Assembly: GCF_000006445.2 (NCBI RefSeq)
Contig: NC_006049.2
Span: 1,798,001-1,862,000, forward strand
Direction of reading: 5' to 3'
DNA length: 64,000 bases
Source: Debaryomyces hansenii CBS767
Taxonomy: Eukaryota; Ascomycota; Pichiomycetes; Serinales; Debaryomycetaceae
A program made the position numbers and the translations under genes. A model generated the notes under the pieces. The model worked only from the letters and a program-made list of their open reading frames with translations. It did no database searches and was not told where the DNA came from. This document shows positions 52,384 to 62,131 of the stretch, piece by piece (within the stretch, counting starts at the first letter, position 1; the number at the start of each line of letters is the position of its first letter).

Positions 52384-52415
52384 TTATGTGGAGTTTAACT
52401 GCCGATGATGACGGA

Positions 52416-52532
52416 CTCGGAGTTTTTCCGAGCCTTTTCGCCGATAAGAAATCCCTCCGTTTAACCGAGGAGTCACTACTTTCCTTATGACGTTTTTTGC
52501 CCGAGACATAATCAGGGCTCGGGTATAAGGAA
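52416..52532. other. Cluster of three hairpins, candidate structured RNA or terminator
   Basis: Three consecutive stem-loops in otherwise AT-rich DNA. (1) CTCGGA (52416-52421) pairs with TCCGAG (52427-52432) over a 5-base loop. (2) CTCcGTT/AACcGAG around 52455-52469 with one mismatch. (3) A composite: outer arms TTCCTTAT (52481-52488) and ATAAGGAA (52525-52532), inner arms CCCGAG (52500-52505) and CTCGGG (52518-52523), loop 12 bases. The cluster lies about 100-215 bases past the RPS3 stop codon, so on the minus strand it may be in the RPS3 3' UTR or be a separate RNA. Confidence 0.5.
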
Positions 52533-52629
52533 TTTAGCCTTCGACATATGTATGAACACGACATTATCTGCATCTACAGTGGTGTATATAAATAATGAAT
52601 TATATTGAAATATACATTACCTAAGTAAA

Positions 52630-53349
52630 TTAAGCGGAAGCTTCAACTGGTTCTTCAGCAGTAGCCTTGTAAGACTTAACAGTTGGAGCTGGGATGATTT
52701 CGTCATCGTCCTTAGCTTCAGAAATCTTAACAGCATCTGGTAAGGATTTTGGACCGAACTTGTTGGTTGCTGGGTCCTTCATAATCTTGACCTTAATACC
52801 TAAGACACCTTGTCTCATTAAAACGTGTCTAATAGCAATATCAATGAAGTCCTTGGTTGGTTGACCGGAGTGAATCATGAAACCATCAGCGTATTTTTGG
52901 GACTTGGCTCTAGCAGCTCTTAACTTACCAGAAATGACAACTTCAACACCCTTGGCACCAGCACCCATAGCGAATCTTAAGACACCGTAAGCGGCTCTTC
53001 TCAATGGTAAACCGTTTAATAACTTGGACTTTAAGGCTTCGGCTTGGACAGCAGCAGATAAACCTCTTTCTTCGACTCTTTCAGCGTAGATAACAATACC
53101 TTCTTGGGAGATCTTGAATCTCTTACAGATTAAAGAGGTCAATTCGTGAATTCTTCTACCTTGTTCACCTAAAACACCTTGAGTGTTAGAAGCCTTAACG
53201 ATAACTTCTAATTTGGTTGGGGTCTTTCTGACTTCGACACCGGCGTAACCTTGTTCAGCTAATTCTCTGGTAAAGAATTCGTTTAATTCGGCGTAGAAAA
53301 CACCATCAGCCACTAACTTTCTCTTCTTGGATAAGATTGCGTTAACCAT
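52630..53349 (-). CDS. RPS3: 40S ribosomal protein S3
   Basis: Predicted 239 aa (yeast Rps3 240 aa), a universally conserved small-subunit protein at the mRNA entry channel, also linked to quality control of stalled ribosomes. The type II KH domain is visible at about 25-95 ([26 protein letters not shown]). [41 protein letters not shown] and an acidic tail follow. Strongly biased codon use, for example GGT and GCT, suggests high expression. No intron was seen. An inverted repeat (TTTTCAC, 6-base spacer, GTGAAAA) lies 51 bases upstream. Confidence 0.98.
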   Translation of the reverse strand: MVNAILSKKRKLVADGVFYAELNEFFTRELAEQGYAGVEVRKTPTKLEVIVKASNTQGVLGEQGRRIHELTSLICKRFKISQEGIVIYAERVEERGLSAAVQAEALKSKLLNGLPLRRAAYGVLRFAMGAGAKGVEVVISGKLRAARAKSQKYADGFMIHSGQPTKDFIDIAIRHVLMRQGVLGIKVKIMKDPATNKFGPKSLPDAVKISEAKDDDEIIPAPTVKSYKATAEEPVEASA

Positions 53350-53685
53350 TTTGTATATTTATGATTTGTTGTATATAACAAGAAGAAGTTTAACTATAAT
53401 TTTCACCTATATGTGAAAAATTTTTCGTCCTGGTGAACTGAAAAAAAATGTTCGGTACGATCCACGACCCCAAAATTCTGAATCAATCTTGTTTATGTAA
53501 TCGTCTTGTTCGTGTTATGTAATAATTTTTTACCAGTAAATGCTGCACAAGTCAGTTGTAGTACTATACTTATGGTTAATGACTCTCTACCAATGAACGA
53601 AGTGCCTACATGATGTGAAGTTTCATAAATGCTACGTATTTAATTAAACAATTTTCTATGGAATCAATATTTTAATATACACAAA
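53350..53685. other. Intergenic region, RPS3 promoter and ADE6 3' flank
   Basis: About 335 bases. TTTTCAC at 53400-53406 and GTGAAAA at 53413-53419 form a perfect 7-bp inverted repeat. I did not find the known ribosomal-protein promoter motifs for Tbf1 or Rap1. Confidence 0.45.
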
Positions 53686-56600
53686 TCAATGGTTGTCACC
53701 GACCCATTTTCTGGCGGACCTGAACAATCTGATCCAAGGACCATAACTACCCCATTCTTCTCCCTGTTCTGATGGGTACCATGAGTTACTTTCCTTTCTA
53801 CAAACTCTTTCTGGGTGAGGCATCATGGCTAAAACTCTACCGTTTGGTGAGGAAATACCGGCAATACCTTCTGGAGAACCATTTGGATTGAAAGGGTAGT
53901 TTTTAGCTACATTACCGTAATTGTCAACGTACCTAACTGCAGTCAAACCGGAACCGACGAACTGTTGTTTCAGATTATCTGATTTGAACAATGCTCTACC
54001 CTCTCCGTGGGCAACGGCAATTGGTAATTTAGAACCCTTCATTCCATTCAAGAAAATGGAATTGCTTGAATCGTCAGTGACTTCAACCATGACAAATCTT
54101 GCCTCGTATTGTTCTGAATAGTTCTTTTCGAAAGTTGGCCAGTTTTCAGTGCCAGGAATCAATTCTGCAATTCTACCAAAGAATTGACACCCGTTACAGG
54201 CACCGAATGCAAAAGTATCCTCTCTATCTTGGAAAAATTTTCTAAATTCATTACGCGCTCTTTCATTGAATAAGACGGATTTAGCCCAACCGGCACCAGC
54301 ACCTAAAACATCACCATATGAGAAACCACCACAGGCAGCTAAGCCAACAAAATCATCCAATGTAACTTTACCACTTAAGATATCTGACATATGAACATCA
54401 ACAACATCAAAGCCAGCTTGTTGGAAACACCATGCCATTTCTTGTTGTGAGTTAACACCTTGTTCTCTTAAGATAGCAACCTTTGGTTTGGTAGTTAACT
54501 TGGAAACTCCCAAATCGTCAGAAACCTTATAGGTTAATTTATATGATAAACCAGGGTCGCTGTTATCTTTAATAGAATCGTATTCCTCTTGTGTTGTCTT
54601 TGGATTATCTCTTAATTTTTGAATATGATACGAAGTCTTTGCCCATAATTGTTGTAATTCACTACGAGACTTTTCGTAAACGACTTCATTATTGAATTTA
54701 ATGTTGACATTTTGAACCTTGGATTCGAAATTAGGCTTACCAACAGTTGAAATGAAATCCTTTGAAAGACCATTCGTTTCAAATATCTTAACAAAATTTT
54801 CGTATTCACTTGATTTAATTTGGAAAACAGCCCCTAATTCTTCATTGAATAACTCAGTTAATAAGTCATCGCCGCTAATTTCCAAATCAATACCAGTTCT
54901 TCCAGCAAATCCCATTTCCAAAATAGTAGTAATTAAACCACCTTCTGATCTGTCGTGATATGCCAAAACATTAAACTGTTTATGTAAAACAACCAATGTT
55001 TGCAAGAACGATTTGAAGATTGAATTAGAGTGAACAGTTGGAGCTGAGTCACCAACCTCTTTGTAAACCTGGGCCAATGCAGAACCACCCAAAGACTTTT
55101 TAATATTAGCTGCTAAATCAACTAAAACTAAAGTTGTTTCTTCTCCAGTATTCTGTAACTGTGGAGTCCAAGTTTTAGAAGTGTTATCAACAGGCGCAAA
55201 GGCGGTAACAGTTAAGGCTAATGGTGCAGTAACTTCCTTATCATCCCATTTCATCTTCATAGACATAGAATCTTTACCAACTGGGATGGAAATACCTAAG
55301 TCTGGGCATAAATCTAAACCAATAGCCTTGACACCCTCGTACAATTTAGAACCTTCGCCATCATGGGATGCTGCGGACATCCAATTAGCAGATAATTTAA
55401 CTCTGTCTAATGCTGGAATATCTGCTGCAAAAATATTCATTAATGATTCAGCAACACACATCTTAGCAGATGCAGCAGCAGAAATTAAAGCCAAGGTTGG
55501 CTTCTCACCCATAGATATAGCTTCACCTGTAGAAAGGACAGTCTCACCTAACGAAGTAGCAGTAACACCAACATCAGCTACAGGGATTTGCCATGGACCG
55601 ACCATTTGATCACGATCGACCAAACCAGTGATAAATCTATCACCAATCGTAATTAAGAAGTTCTTTGAACCGACTGATGGCAATTGCAATACTCTTTCAA
55701 TAGATTCTTCTAATTTCAAATCACTCGTTGGAAATGGTTTCAAATTTAATGGCTGAGTAACCGCCGTTCTTGACATCTTAGGTGGCTTACCGAATAACAC
55801 TGACATATCTAAATCAATTGGAGTTGATTTTAATAAAGAATCAGTTAAAATTAATCTTTGTTCTTCGGTGGCCTCTCCTACAACTGCAAATGGAGCTCTT
55901 TCTCTTTCACAAATCTTACTGAACATGTCTAAGTTTTCTGGTGCAACTCCTAAGACGTATCTTTCTTGAGATTCATTACACCAAATTTCCATAGGAGACA
56001 TACCTGGTTCTAATGATAAAATTGATCTTAATTCGAACTTAGCACCCAAACCATTATCGTGGACCAATTCTGGCAAAGCATTAGATAAACCACCAGCACC
56101 AACATCATGGATGGATTGAATTGGAGTACCCTTACTTCCTAAAGATACACAAGCGTCAATGACCTGTTGAGCTCTTCTTTGAATCTCAGGATTACCTCTT
56201 TGAACAGAAGCAAAGTCCAAGTCAGCAGAACCTTCACCCGATGAAATCGATGAAGCGGCACCACCACCTAAACCGATTAACATAGATTGACCACCGAGAA
56301 CAATTATTTTAGCGCCTGGTGTAATCTTAGTGTCCTTTAATGCCAAGTCCGGTCTAATAGCACCCATACCACCAGCCAACATAATAGGCTTATGGAAACC
56401 TCTTATTTCATTTTCTCCCTTGTGATTTTCAACTTCAGTAGTCAAAGTTCTAAAGTAACCATTAATAGCTGGTCTACCAAATTCATTGTTGAATGCTGCT
56501 GAACCTATTGGAGCCTCAATCATAATATCTAAGGACGACGCAATGTGATTTGGTTTTCCGACGTCTCTTTCCCAAGGTTGTGGTAAGTCTGGAATATTTA

Positions 56601-57738
56601 AATCTGAGACCGAAAACCCGGATAAACCAGCCTTGGACTTTGAACCACGGCCAACAGCACCTTCATCTCTGATTTCACCACCAGAACCAGTTGCTGCACC
56701 AGCAAATGGAGATACGGCAGTAGGATGATTATGGGTTTCAACTTTGACTAATGTGTGAACCTTTTCCTTAATCGACTTCCATTGTTTCGTTTCAAAATCT
56801 GGAGTAAAGACATAACCCTCTGGGCCTTCAAACACGGCAGCATTGTCAGAATAAGCAGAAATGGTATATTGGGGATTCTTTGAATGGGTATTTCTGATCA
56901 TTTTGAATAAGGATAATTCTTTCTTAGCACCATCAATTGTCCAGTCGGCATTGAAAATTTTGTGACGACAATGTTCAGAGTTGACCTGAGCAAACATAAA
57001 TAATTCAACATCGGTTGGATTTCTACCAATTATCTGAGTAAACGCATTAGTAAGGTAATCAAGTTCACCCTTATCCAAGGCTAAACCCATATCTTTGTTG
57101 GCTTTAATCAAATTATCGGTGCTTGAAACCAAATCAATTTCAACTAATGGCTTTGGTGAGTGATGAGCGAATAAGTCATCGTACTTAGGGAAATGATCCC
57201 CTAAATACAAAACTTGAGTCATTCTATCGAAAACTGAAGTTAAAATCTCACCCGACGAGAGGAAATCTGATAATGGGAACCCTGCTTCAACCTTAATAAG
57301 TAAATTTAAACCACGTTCGATTCTTTCGACCTTATCTTTCAACCCACAAATGTTAGCAATATCGGTAGCCTTCGATGACCACGGCGAAATAGTGCCGGAT
57401 CTTGGTAATATTCTAATGATATAAGTATCATTCTCCAAGTCAAACTTCTTTTGCGAGTCCACATCATCGCCGCTTATAGTAGAAATATCCACTAATTTTT
57501 GACTCAACTCACCCGAAAGATCAATCGGAGTATCATATTGCAACAAAACATCAACTAAATTTAATTGTTTGTCGCTTAATTTTTCCTTCAACGAAATATA
57601 ATGAACATATGAAGAAACAACTTCCTTAACAACTGAAGGCTTATTCAATTTCTTTTCAATTTCTTGAACTAAATTGTTAACCCTAAAAGGAGATAAGGCT
57701 TTTGGACCTGGTAAAATGAGATATTTTTCGTTACTCAT
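53686..57738 (-). CDS. ADE6: Formylglycinamidine ribonucleotide synthase (PurL type)
   Basis: Predicted 1350 aa, matching yeast Ade6 (1358 aa). It catalyses FGAR + glutamine + ATP to FGAM in de novo purine synthesis. The N-terminal PurS-like part (about 1-150) is followed by the linker (NSEHCRHKIFNADW, about 255), then two AIRS-like ATP-binding halves (KVETHNHPTAVSPF..GSGGEIRDEGAVG; HDVGAGGLSNALPE; YHDRSEGGLITT), and a C-terminal glutaminase domain with the Cys nucleophile in FGACNGCQF (about residue 1181) and His in PHPERV. Single large polypeptide as in other eukaryotes. A Bas1-type TGACTC site lies about 146 bases upstream. Confidence 0.98.
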   Translation of the reverse strand: MSNEKYLILPGPKALSPFRVNNLVQEIEKKLNKPSVVKEVVSSYVHYISLKEKLSDKQLNLVDVLLQYDTPIDLSGELSQKLVDISTISGDDVDSQKKFDLENDTYIIRILPRSGTISPWSSKATDIANICGLKDKVERIERGLNLLIKVEAGFPLSDFLSSGEILTSVFDRMTQVLYLGDHFPKYDDLFAHHSPKPLVEIDLVSSTDNLIKANKDMGLALDKGELDYLTNAFTQIIGRNPTDVELFMFAQVNSEHCRHKIFNADWTIDGAKKELSLFKMIRNTHSKNPQYTISAYSDNAAVFEGPEGYVFTPDFETKQWKSIKEKVHTLVKVETHNHPTAVSPFAGAATGSGGEIRDEGAVGRGSKSKAGLSGFSVSDLNIPDLPQPWERDVGKPNHIASSLDIMIEAPIGSAAFNNEFGRPAINGYFRTLTTEVENHKGENEIRGFHKPIMLAGGMGAIRPDLALKDTKITPGAKIIVLGGQSMLIGLGGGAASSISSGEGSADLDFASVQRGNPEIQRRAQQVIDACVSLGSKGTPIQSIHDVGAGGLSNALPELVHDNGLGAKFELRSILSLEPGMSPMEIWCNESQERYVLGVAPENLDMFSKICERERAPFAVVGEATEEQRLILTDSLLKSTPIDLDMSVLFGKPPKMSRTAVTQPLNLKPFPTSDLKLEESIERVLQLPSVGSKNFLITIGDRFITGLVDRDQMVGPWQIPVADVGVTATSLGETVLSTGEAISMGEKPTLALISAAASAKMCVAESLMNIFAADIPALDRVKLSANWMSAASHDGEGSKLYEGVKAIGLDLCPDLGISIPVGKDSMSMKMKWDDKEVTAPLALTVTAFAPVDNTSKTWTPQLQNTGEETTLVLVDLAANIKKSLGGSALAQVYKEVGDSAPTVHSNSIFKSFLQTLVVLHKQFNVLAYHDRSEGGLITTILEMGFAGRTGIDLEISGDDLLTELFNEELGAVFQIKSSEYENFVKIFETNGLSKDFISTVGKPNFESKVQNVNIKFNNEVVYEKSRSELQQLWAKTSYHIQKLRDNPKTTQEEYDSIKDNSDPGLSYKLTYKVSDDLGVSKLTTKPKVAILREQGVNSQQEMAWCFQQAGFDVVDVHMSDILSGKVTLDDFVGLAACGGFSYGDVLGAGAGWAKSVLFNERARNEFRKFFQDREDTFAFGACNGCQFFGRIAELIPGTENWPTFEKNYSEQYEARFVMVEVTDDSSNSIFLNGMKGSKLPIAVAHGEGRALFKSDNLKQQFVGSGLTAVRYVDNYGNVAKNYPFNPNGSPEGIAGISSPNGRVLAMMPHPERVCRKESNSWYPSEQGEEWGSYGPWIRLFRSARKWVGDNH

Positions 57739-57883
57739 TTTAGTACGTTCAAAAGATCTGAATTACTACTTGACTAGATAGTACAATTGGCTGTAAATAC
57801 CTTAACAACTATCAAACCACCGAGAATAAAATTTGGTACCCGCCAATGATTCATTTATATATTGTCGCATAATTAATTAATCG

Positions 57884-57889
57884 GAGTCA
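57884..57889. promoter_or_regulatory. Bas1/Gcn4-type TGACTC site upstream of ADE6
   Basis: GAGTCA on + (TGACTC on -) lies 146 bases upstream of the ADE6 ATG and 124 bases upstream of the DUF2462 gene. TGACTC is the core site of Bas1, which with Pho2 controls yeast ADE genes. One six-base match; a single site is modest evidence. Confidence 0.4.
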
Positions 57890-58012
57890 CCTAAAAAAAT
57901 TTTTGGATAGTCGTGCAGAACGATTTCCGCGATGCTCTTCTAGTAGAAGAGATGATCTTTAAAAGATATTAACAATATATAGACGCTAAGTATTAAGATA
58001 ACATTCGTACAA

Positions 58013-58285
58013 ATGGCTCAAGGTAATTTGAAATTAAAAGCTAGCGGACCTAAGAAAGTTGTCAAGAAACTGTTAACTCCTAAAAAGGCCACACCATTGA
58101 TTATCAAGCCAAAGAAAGCACCTGCTAAGCAACATAAGAAATTAACAAAAGTCCAACAAGGGCATTTAATGAATTCGACAGAACAGTTGATTGCTGGTAG
58201 AGTAGGTCATTTAGAATTAATTAAGGGATCCAGAAGACAAAACGAAAGGGAAGAGAAAGCAAGGGCAAAGGCTGGAAAAAAATAG
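58013..58285 (+). CDS. Small basic protein, DUF2462/UPF0390 type
   Basis: Predicted 90 aa, Lys-rich, with a C-terminal EKARAKAGKK. N-terminal MAQGNLKLKA and the central KQHKKLTKVQQGHL, plus the basic tail, fit the DUF2462 (UPF0390, LYDG10-like) family of nuclear/nucleolar small proteins; assignment from memory. It ends with TAG at 58283-58285. The next ORF starts one codon later in the same frame, so the two are tightly linked and may share one mRNA. Confidence 0.7.
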   Translation: MAQGNLKLKASGPKKVVKKLLTPKKATPLIIKPKKAPAKQHKKLTKVQQGHLMNSTEQLIAGRVGHLELIKGSRRQNEREEKARAKAGKK

Positions 58286-58288
58286 AGA

Positions 58289-58576
58289 ATGTCAGTCAAT
58301 CCCAAATTGCATGAAATATTATCCAATTTTCCTGAAAAATATGGAAAGGAGCACGAACAGAAGCGGCGTACGGTGAGGACAGATAAGAATGTTGAAGTTG
58401 CTAATGCACAAATGATCTCAGATACAAGATCGCGCTTACAGGAGCATATAGTACATAACTCTGAGTCTAATTCGACAGTAGTTGTTAGTAGCCTCCCGGA
58501 GTTGATAGCATTAGATCCTGATTTGGTTGCAGAGCAGGAGAAGAAGAAAAGGAAGCTAAGAAAATCATTGAATTAA
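58289..58576 (+). CDS. Small protein of unknown function, same frame as upstream gene
   Basis: Predicted 95 aa, starting MSVNPKLHEILSNFPEKYGK with a basic/acidic middle and a KKKRKLRK tail resembling a nuclear localisation signal. I do not recognise it. It begins 3 bases (AGA) after the TAG of the DUF2462 gene and in the same frame, so there is no room for its own promoter outside the upstream coding region. The frame, composition and nuclear-type tail look genuine. Options are a dicistronic mRNA with reinitiation, stop readthrough, an internal promoter, or a sequence error. The gene converges on FMP42 (62 bases). Confidence 0.6.
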   Translation: MSVNPKLHEILSNFPEKYGKEHEQKRRTVRTDKNVEVANAQMISDTRSRLQEHIVHNSESNSTVVVSSLPELIALDPDLVAEQEKKKRKLRKSLN

Positions 58577-58638
58577 ATATTAAATTATAAAGTCTGTTTA
58601 GATATATACGAATGACAAAATACAAACAACGATATTAA

Positions 58639-60327
58639 TCAATTTGGAACATCTCTTATCGATGCCTCTTGTGCTTCGATTTCCAAACCTTTTCTTTTTA
58701 AGTTCATTTCTTGTGTTCTTACAAACACAATTAATGCAAAACCGAAAATAGCGGTCAAAACAGTAAGCAATGCATTTATTGGGATAGGGTTCATGTTGAA
58801 ATATTCGTGGGTTGCTTTGTCCATCACCTGTTGCAAGATGTTGCAAACACCTGAAAAACAAATGATTGCACCATAAACTGTTCCAAAGGTATCGAATCCG
58901 AATATTTTTGCACAGAAATCAGATACCGCTGTATAATAGAACGGTCTGTATACAACAAGCAATATAATACCAAGATATGTCGCTGGTAACCAAGATAATA
59001 AACCCATTACCCCAATAACTAATGAAATTCCTGTCAATATTTCTAATATTGATAATGTAGTTAAGTTATCTAATAATAATCCGATAAATGGTATCGATAT
59101 TAAGCCTCCCAAAGGTAAGGCCAAATCAAAAAAGTGATTAATACTTATTGCAATATCCTCGTTGCCCTTATATAAATATAATTCCTGCGATCTAATAGTT
59201 GCAACAAAGTAATTAATTCTAAGCATTTGAATTGTAGTGAAAAATGTCATGAGAATGAACCAAGATGATTTTAATTGTTCAGCAATATTATAGCCATGTA
59301 AAATTCCAAAAACTCCACCTGAAGATTCAATTAATTTATCTTCAGCATCTTGCTCATAGACTGACTTGATTGAGTTTCTGGATACATAAGAAAATCTCAG
59401 AACCACTGAATCTCTCCTAGTAACTGACGCTCTGCGTATTAACAAGGATGTAGTTTCACCTATTGTTGGTTGAGGTGCATAGCTTTGTACTGATTGGTCT
59501 TCATCGTCATCTTCACGATCTTGAGGCTTAAGTAAATCACGGTCAATAGGTTTACCAGTTTCATCGATTGCGGTTTCACCTATTTTTGCCAAAGTACCTA
59601 CAGTTTTGTAGGAGTCCTTTGGCATAATAGTTACTTGGCTGATAAAAATGAAAGCAGGAATAACCAAGTATGCTGTGAAGAATTGATTTAAGGTCAATTT
59701 ATACATATTTGTATAAATTATTCTATAAATCAAAAACAATGCCAGTGATGTATCAAAGGCACCCGTCAATAGAGCTAATACTAAACCTGAATTTTTGGGG
59801 AAACTATTAGCTAGTTGAAAACAAGAAATAAATACAAAAGGACCCCCCAAAGCTAAAGTTGAGTATCCAATCAAGTAAGCATCAAACCACGGTACGTTTT
59901 CTGATAATTCTTTCCCGTATTTCAATATTAAGGATGCTAAGAATATCAAGAATGAGCCAATCATACCACACACCCGTGGGCCATATTCATCTAAAATGGA
60001 CCCTACTGGTAATGCAGCGACATTTGTGACGACAGCAGCTAAAGTAAACATCAAATTTAATGACAAGTCCTGATCGACACAAGGTGATAAATCCTTACTT
60101 AAAGTATCAATGTTAACATACAGCACAAATTTCTGTGACAAATAATCAAATGCATCATTTCTAACACTTTCGACGTCACATCTTTCACTATAAACGCCTT
60201 CGCTAATTAGGATAGGCTTCAATGCAGCAAACCCGAATACTGGACCTGCTGCAACTAAACACCAAGCGATGGAACAACATATCTGAAGAACTCTTTTTGT
60301 TAATGAAGGAATTTGAACGGTTGGCAT
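58639..60327 (-). CDS. FMP42: MFS-type transporter, Fmp42/SLC43-like
   Basis: Predicted 562 aa with about 12 membrane segments. The N-terminal WCLVAAGPVFGFAALKPILI (about 18-37) matches the Fmp42 (YMR221C) family as I remember it, which is related to the SLC43 (LAT3-type) amino acid transporters. An internal cytoplasmic loop (about 245-330) is acidic and carries RRASVTRRDS, a possible phosphorylation site. The protein ends IRDVPN. The ATG at 60327 was used; the upstream in-frame codon is GTG. Substrate unknown. Confidence 0.7.
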   Translation of the reverse strand: MPTVQIPSLTKRVLQICCSIAWCLVAAGPVFGFAALKPILISEGVYSERCDVESVRNDAFDYLSQKFVLYVNIDTLSKDLSPCVDQDLSLNLMFTLAAVVTNVAALPVGSILDEYGPRVCGMIGSFLIFLASLILKYGKELSENVPWFDAYLIGYSTLALGGPFVFISCFQLANSFPKNSGLVLALLTGAFDTSLALFLIYRIIYTNMYKLTLNQFFTAYLVIPAFIFISQVTIMPKDSYKTVGTLAKIGETAIDETGKPIDRDLLKPQDREDDDEDQSVQSYAPQPTIGETTSLLIRRASVTRRDSVVLRFSYVSRNSIKSVYEQDAEDKLIESSGGVFGILHGYNIAEQLKSSWFILMTFFTTIQMLRINYFVATIRSQELYLYKGNEDIAISINHFFDLALPLGGLISIPFIGLLLDNLTTLSILEILTGISLVIGVMGLLSWLPATYLGIILLVVYRPFYYTAVSDFCAKIFGFDTFGTVYGAIICFSGVCNILQQVMDKATHEYFNMNPIPINALLTVLTAIFGFALIVFVRTQEMNLKRKGLEIEAQEASIRDVPN

Positions 60328-60573
60328 GTTAAAGATGTCCACGCCTATTCTATTCTTTGATGATATGTATCAGATTATATTCTGAATGGTTTCTAAAGAA
60401 CTTCTGTATAATATCTAACTTATATAAAACCAATGTTAGAAGTAAAATTAATAAGAGACTTTCAGGATGATTTGCGCAATCCAATTTGAGATAACAGTTT
60501 AGCGATAAAGCAGGCTCTATTTCAAATTTTTATTTGTTTTTTATTCACGCTAAGTATATATACGTATATGTCA

Positions 60574-61074
60574 TTAAAATGGAGAGATGTTCTGTTCTAC
60601 TGTTCTGTATGACTTTTCAGACCTTGTAGCTTTCAAAAAAAGATGGTGGATGCAAATAGCAACCATATTGAGGACTATGAATCCCCCTAAAACAAGTAAA
60701 AACCTTATTGCTGGCTCATCAAGGGGCTTGGTTGCTTTGTTTTCCTTACTCGAGCTGGAGCTAGACGACTTGGAGTCCCTTTTACGAATCATTTCAGGTT
60801 TAGAGTTAAATTCCTCTCCTTCCTGCCTTATAAAATCAGGATATTCGTAATTCCCCACTGGATTCGTGTCAAAATGATGTGATTGTAATGAATTATTGGA
60901 GTTCTTGTTCTGAAAGACTGAAAATACACAGAATATCAAAACTGATACGACGAGAACACTGTTCACTATAATAGCTGTCTTTTTGGAAATGAGGCTTTTA
61001 GGTTGCACAACCTTCTTTTTTGGCACTTCCTGCTTTAGGTCTCTCTCGGCGCTACTTTCTACTGTTTCCGACAT
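60574..61074 (-). CDS. Two-pass membrane protein of unknown function
   Basis: Predicted 166 aa, starting MSETVESSAERDLKQ (ATG at 61074; upstream only TTG). A first membrane segment lies at about 34-54 (AIIVNSVLVVSVLIFCVFSVF) and a second at about 122-147 (AIRFLLVLGGFIVLNMVAIC, then IHHLFL), separated by a polar loop with a Ser run. Both ends would face the same side. No family was recognised. It is divergent from RPB8. Confidence 0.65.
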   Translation of the reverse strand: MSETVESSAERDLKQEVPKKKVVQPKSLISKKTAIIVNSVLVVSVLIFCVFSVFQNKNSNNSLQSHHFDTNPVGNYEYPDFIRQEGEEFNSKPEMIRKRDSKSSSSSSSKENKATKPLDEPAIRFLLVLGGFIVLNMVAICIHHLFLKATRSEKSYRTVEQNISPF

Positions 61075-61469
61075 TTCACTTGAGCTGCAAGGTTGTGTAG
61101 TATTTTTATGCTTTTCTTCCCTAAGATTCAAAAAATGTTCTTTTCATCAAAGGCTATAAAGGCTAATTTTGGTAATTTTCTATTATTTACCTTTGTCCTG
61201 ATAATGAAGGTTATATTATATATACTTGTGCTATCAGGATTCAATCCTGTTCACGATCCCTCGTACCAAAAGTCCGTGGTACCAGGCTGTTATTCTGGTC
61301 GGGTAACATCACATGGTTGAATTATTCTCGGAAATCGAAGGGATCACGTTTTGAAATCCCCGGATATCTTTAAGTACTGAAATTTTTCTTCATCTCATCC
61401 AAAAAGGACTATTCAACAACTGTCAATCCTGATATCTCTTACATTCATATATTAATATAACCCTATACA
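61075..61469. other. Divergent promoter region upstream of RPB8
   Basis: CGGGTAA at 61300-61306 matches the Reb1 general regulatory factor core (TTACCCG), about 165 bases upstream of the RPB8 ATG, a usual place for this factor. A weak TATA-like stretch lies around 61218. No other gene was recognised. Confidence 0.5.
61300..61306. promoter_or_regulatory. Reb1-type site CGGGTAA
   Basis: Matches the CGGGTAA core of Reb1 in the divergent promoter between a two-pass membrane protein gene and RPB8. Confidence 0.5.
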
Positions 61470-61916
61470 ATGTCAGGCATTTTATTTGAAGACATGTTCA
61501 ATGTCGATTCTGTTGATTCAGCAAGATACAACAAAGTTTCCCGTATAACAGGGCAATCTTCTACCTCACAAGACATCAAGATTACCTTGGACATAAATAG
61601 TGAATTATTCCCCGTCAGAGATAATGATTCATTAACCATTATGTTAGCATCATCTTTGGGTAATGAATCATCGATGTTGACTTCTAATGGATCGTGGAGA
61701 CCACCAAAGAGCAATGATAGATCCCTCGCTGATGATTACGATTATGTTATGTACGGAACTGTTTACAAATTTGAAGAAAACTCAAACAATGATAAAATGT
61801 CGGTGTATATTTCATTCGGTGGATTATTAATGTGTTTAGAAGGTGGATACCGTTCTTTATCTAACTTGAAGCAAGAGAATGCCTACATTTTAATTCGTCA
61901 TTTTAAGGATAATTGA
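61470..61916 (+). CDS. RPB8: RNA polymerase subunit ABC14.5 (Rpb8)
   Basis: Predicted 148 aa (yeast Rpb8 146 aa), a subunit shared by RNA polymerases I, II and III. It begins [20 protein letters not shown] and has the typical [19 protein letters not shown] centre and a C-terminal [13 protein letters not shown] stretch of the OB-like fold. No CTG codons of note. ATG at 61470 is first in frame. Expected to be constitutively expressed. Confidence 0.95.
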   Translation: MSGILFEDMFNVDSVDSARYNKVSRITGQSSTSQDIKITLDINSELFPVRDNDSLTIMLASSLGNESSMLTSNGSWRPPKSNDRSLADDYDYVMYGTVYKFEENSNNDKMSVYISFGGLLMCLEGGYRSLSNLKQENAYILIRHFKDN

Positions 61917-62131
61917 GTTAATGTCATCATATACAAAGGCTGTACATTGTTAATTGGGTCATCAAATCATAATCTATCTCTACCTCTATTAATAAGAGTA
62001 ATTTGTACTATATATACTTCATAAGATAAAATGATTAATTTACGTGTAGGTTATCTGAGCGCAAAATTAACGTGAGACTGAAGAAACCTAGCAGAGTGAT
62101 GTATGAATGTTATTCTTAAATTCATTATACT

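Larger units (their letters stand above)
51475..52629. other. Long intergenic region between TMH11 and RPS3
   Basis: At 1155 bases it is the longest gene-free stretch of the window. It contains an 86-codon open stretch of hydrophobic character (52126-52383) and a cluster of three hairpins (52416-52532), listed separately. The RPS3 3' UTR enters it from the right. No standard RNA gene (snoRNA with clear C/D boxes, tRNA, 5S, U6) was recognised. Confidence 0.5.

Noticed and set aside
52364..52573. 69-codon minus-strand frame over the hairpin cluster
   Set aside because: The sequence is dominated by the inverted repeats, and the peptide has no recognisable features.
61093..61320. 75-codon open frame in the RPB8 upstream region
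   Set aside because: No conserved character; lies over a promoter with a Reb1-type site.
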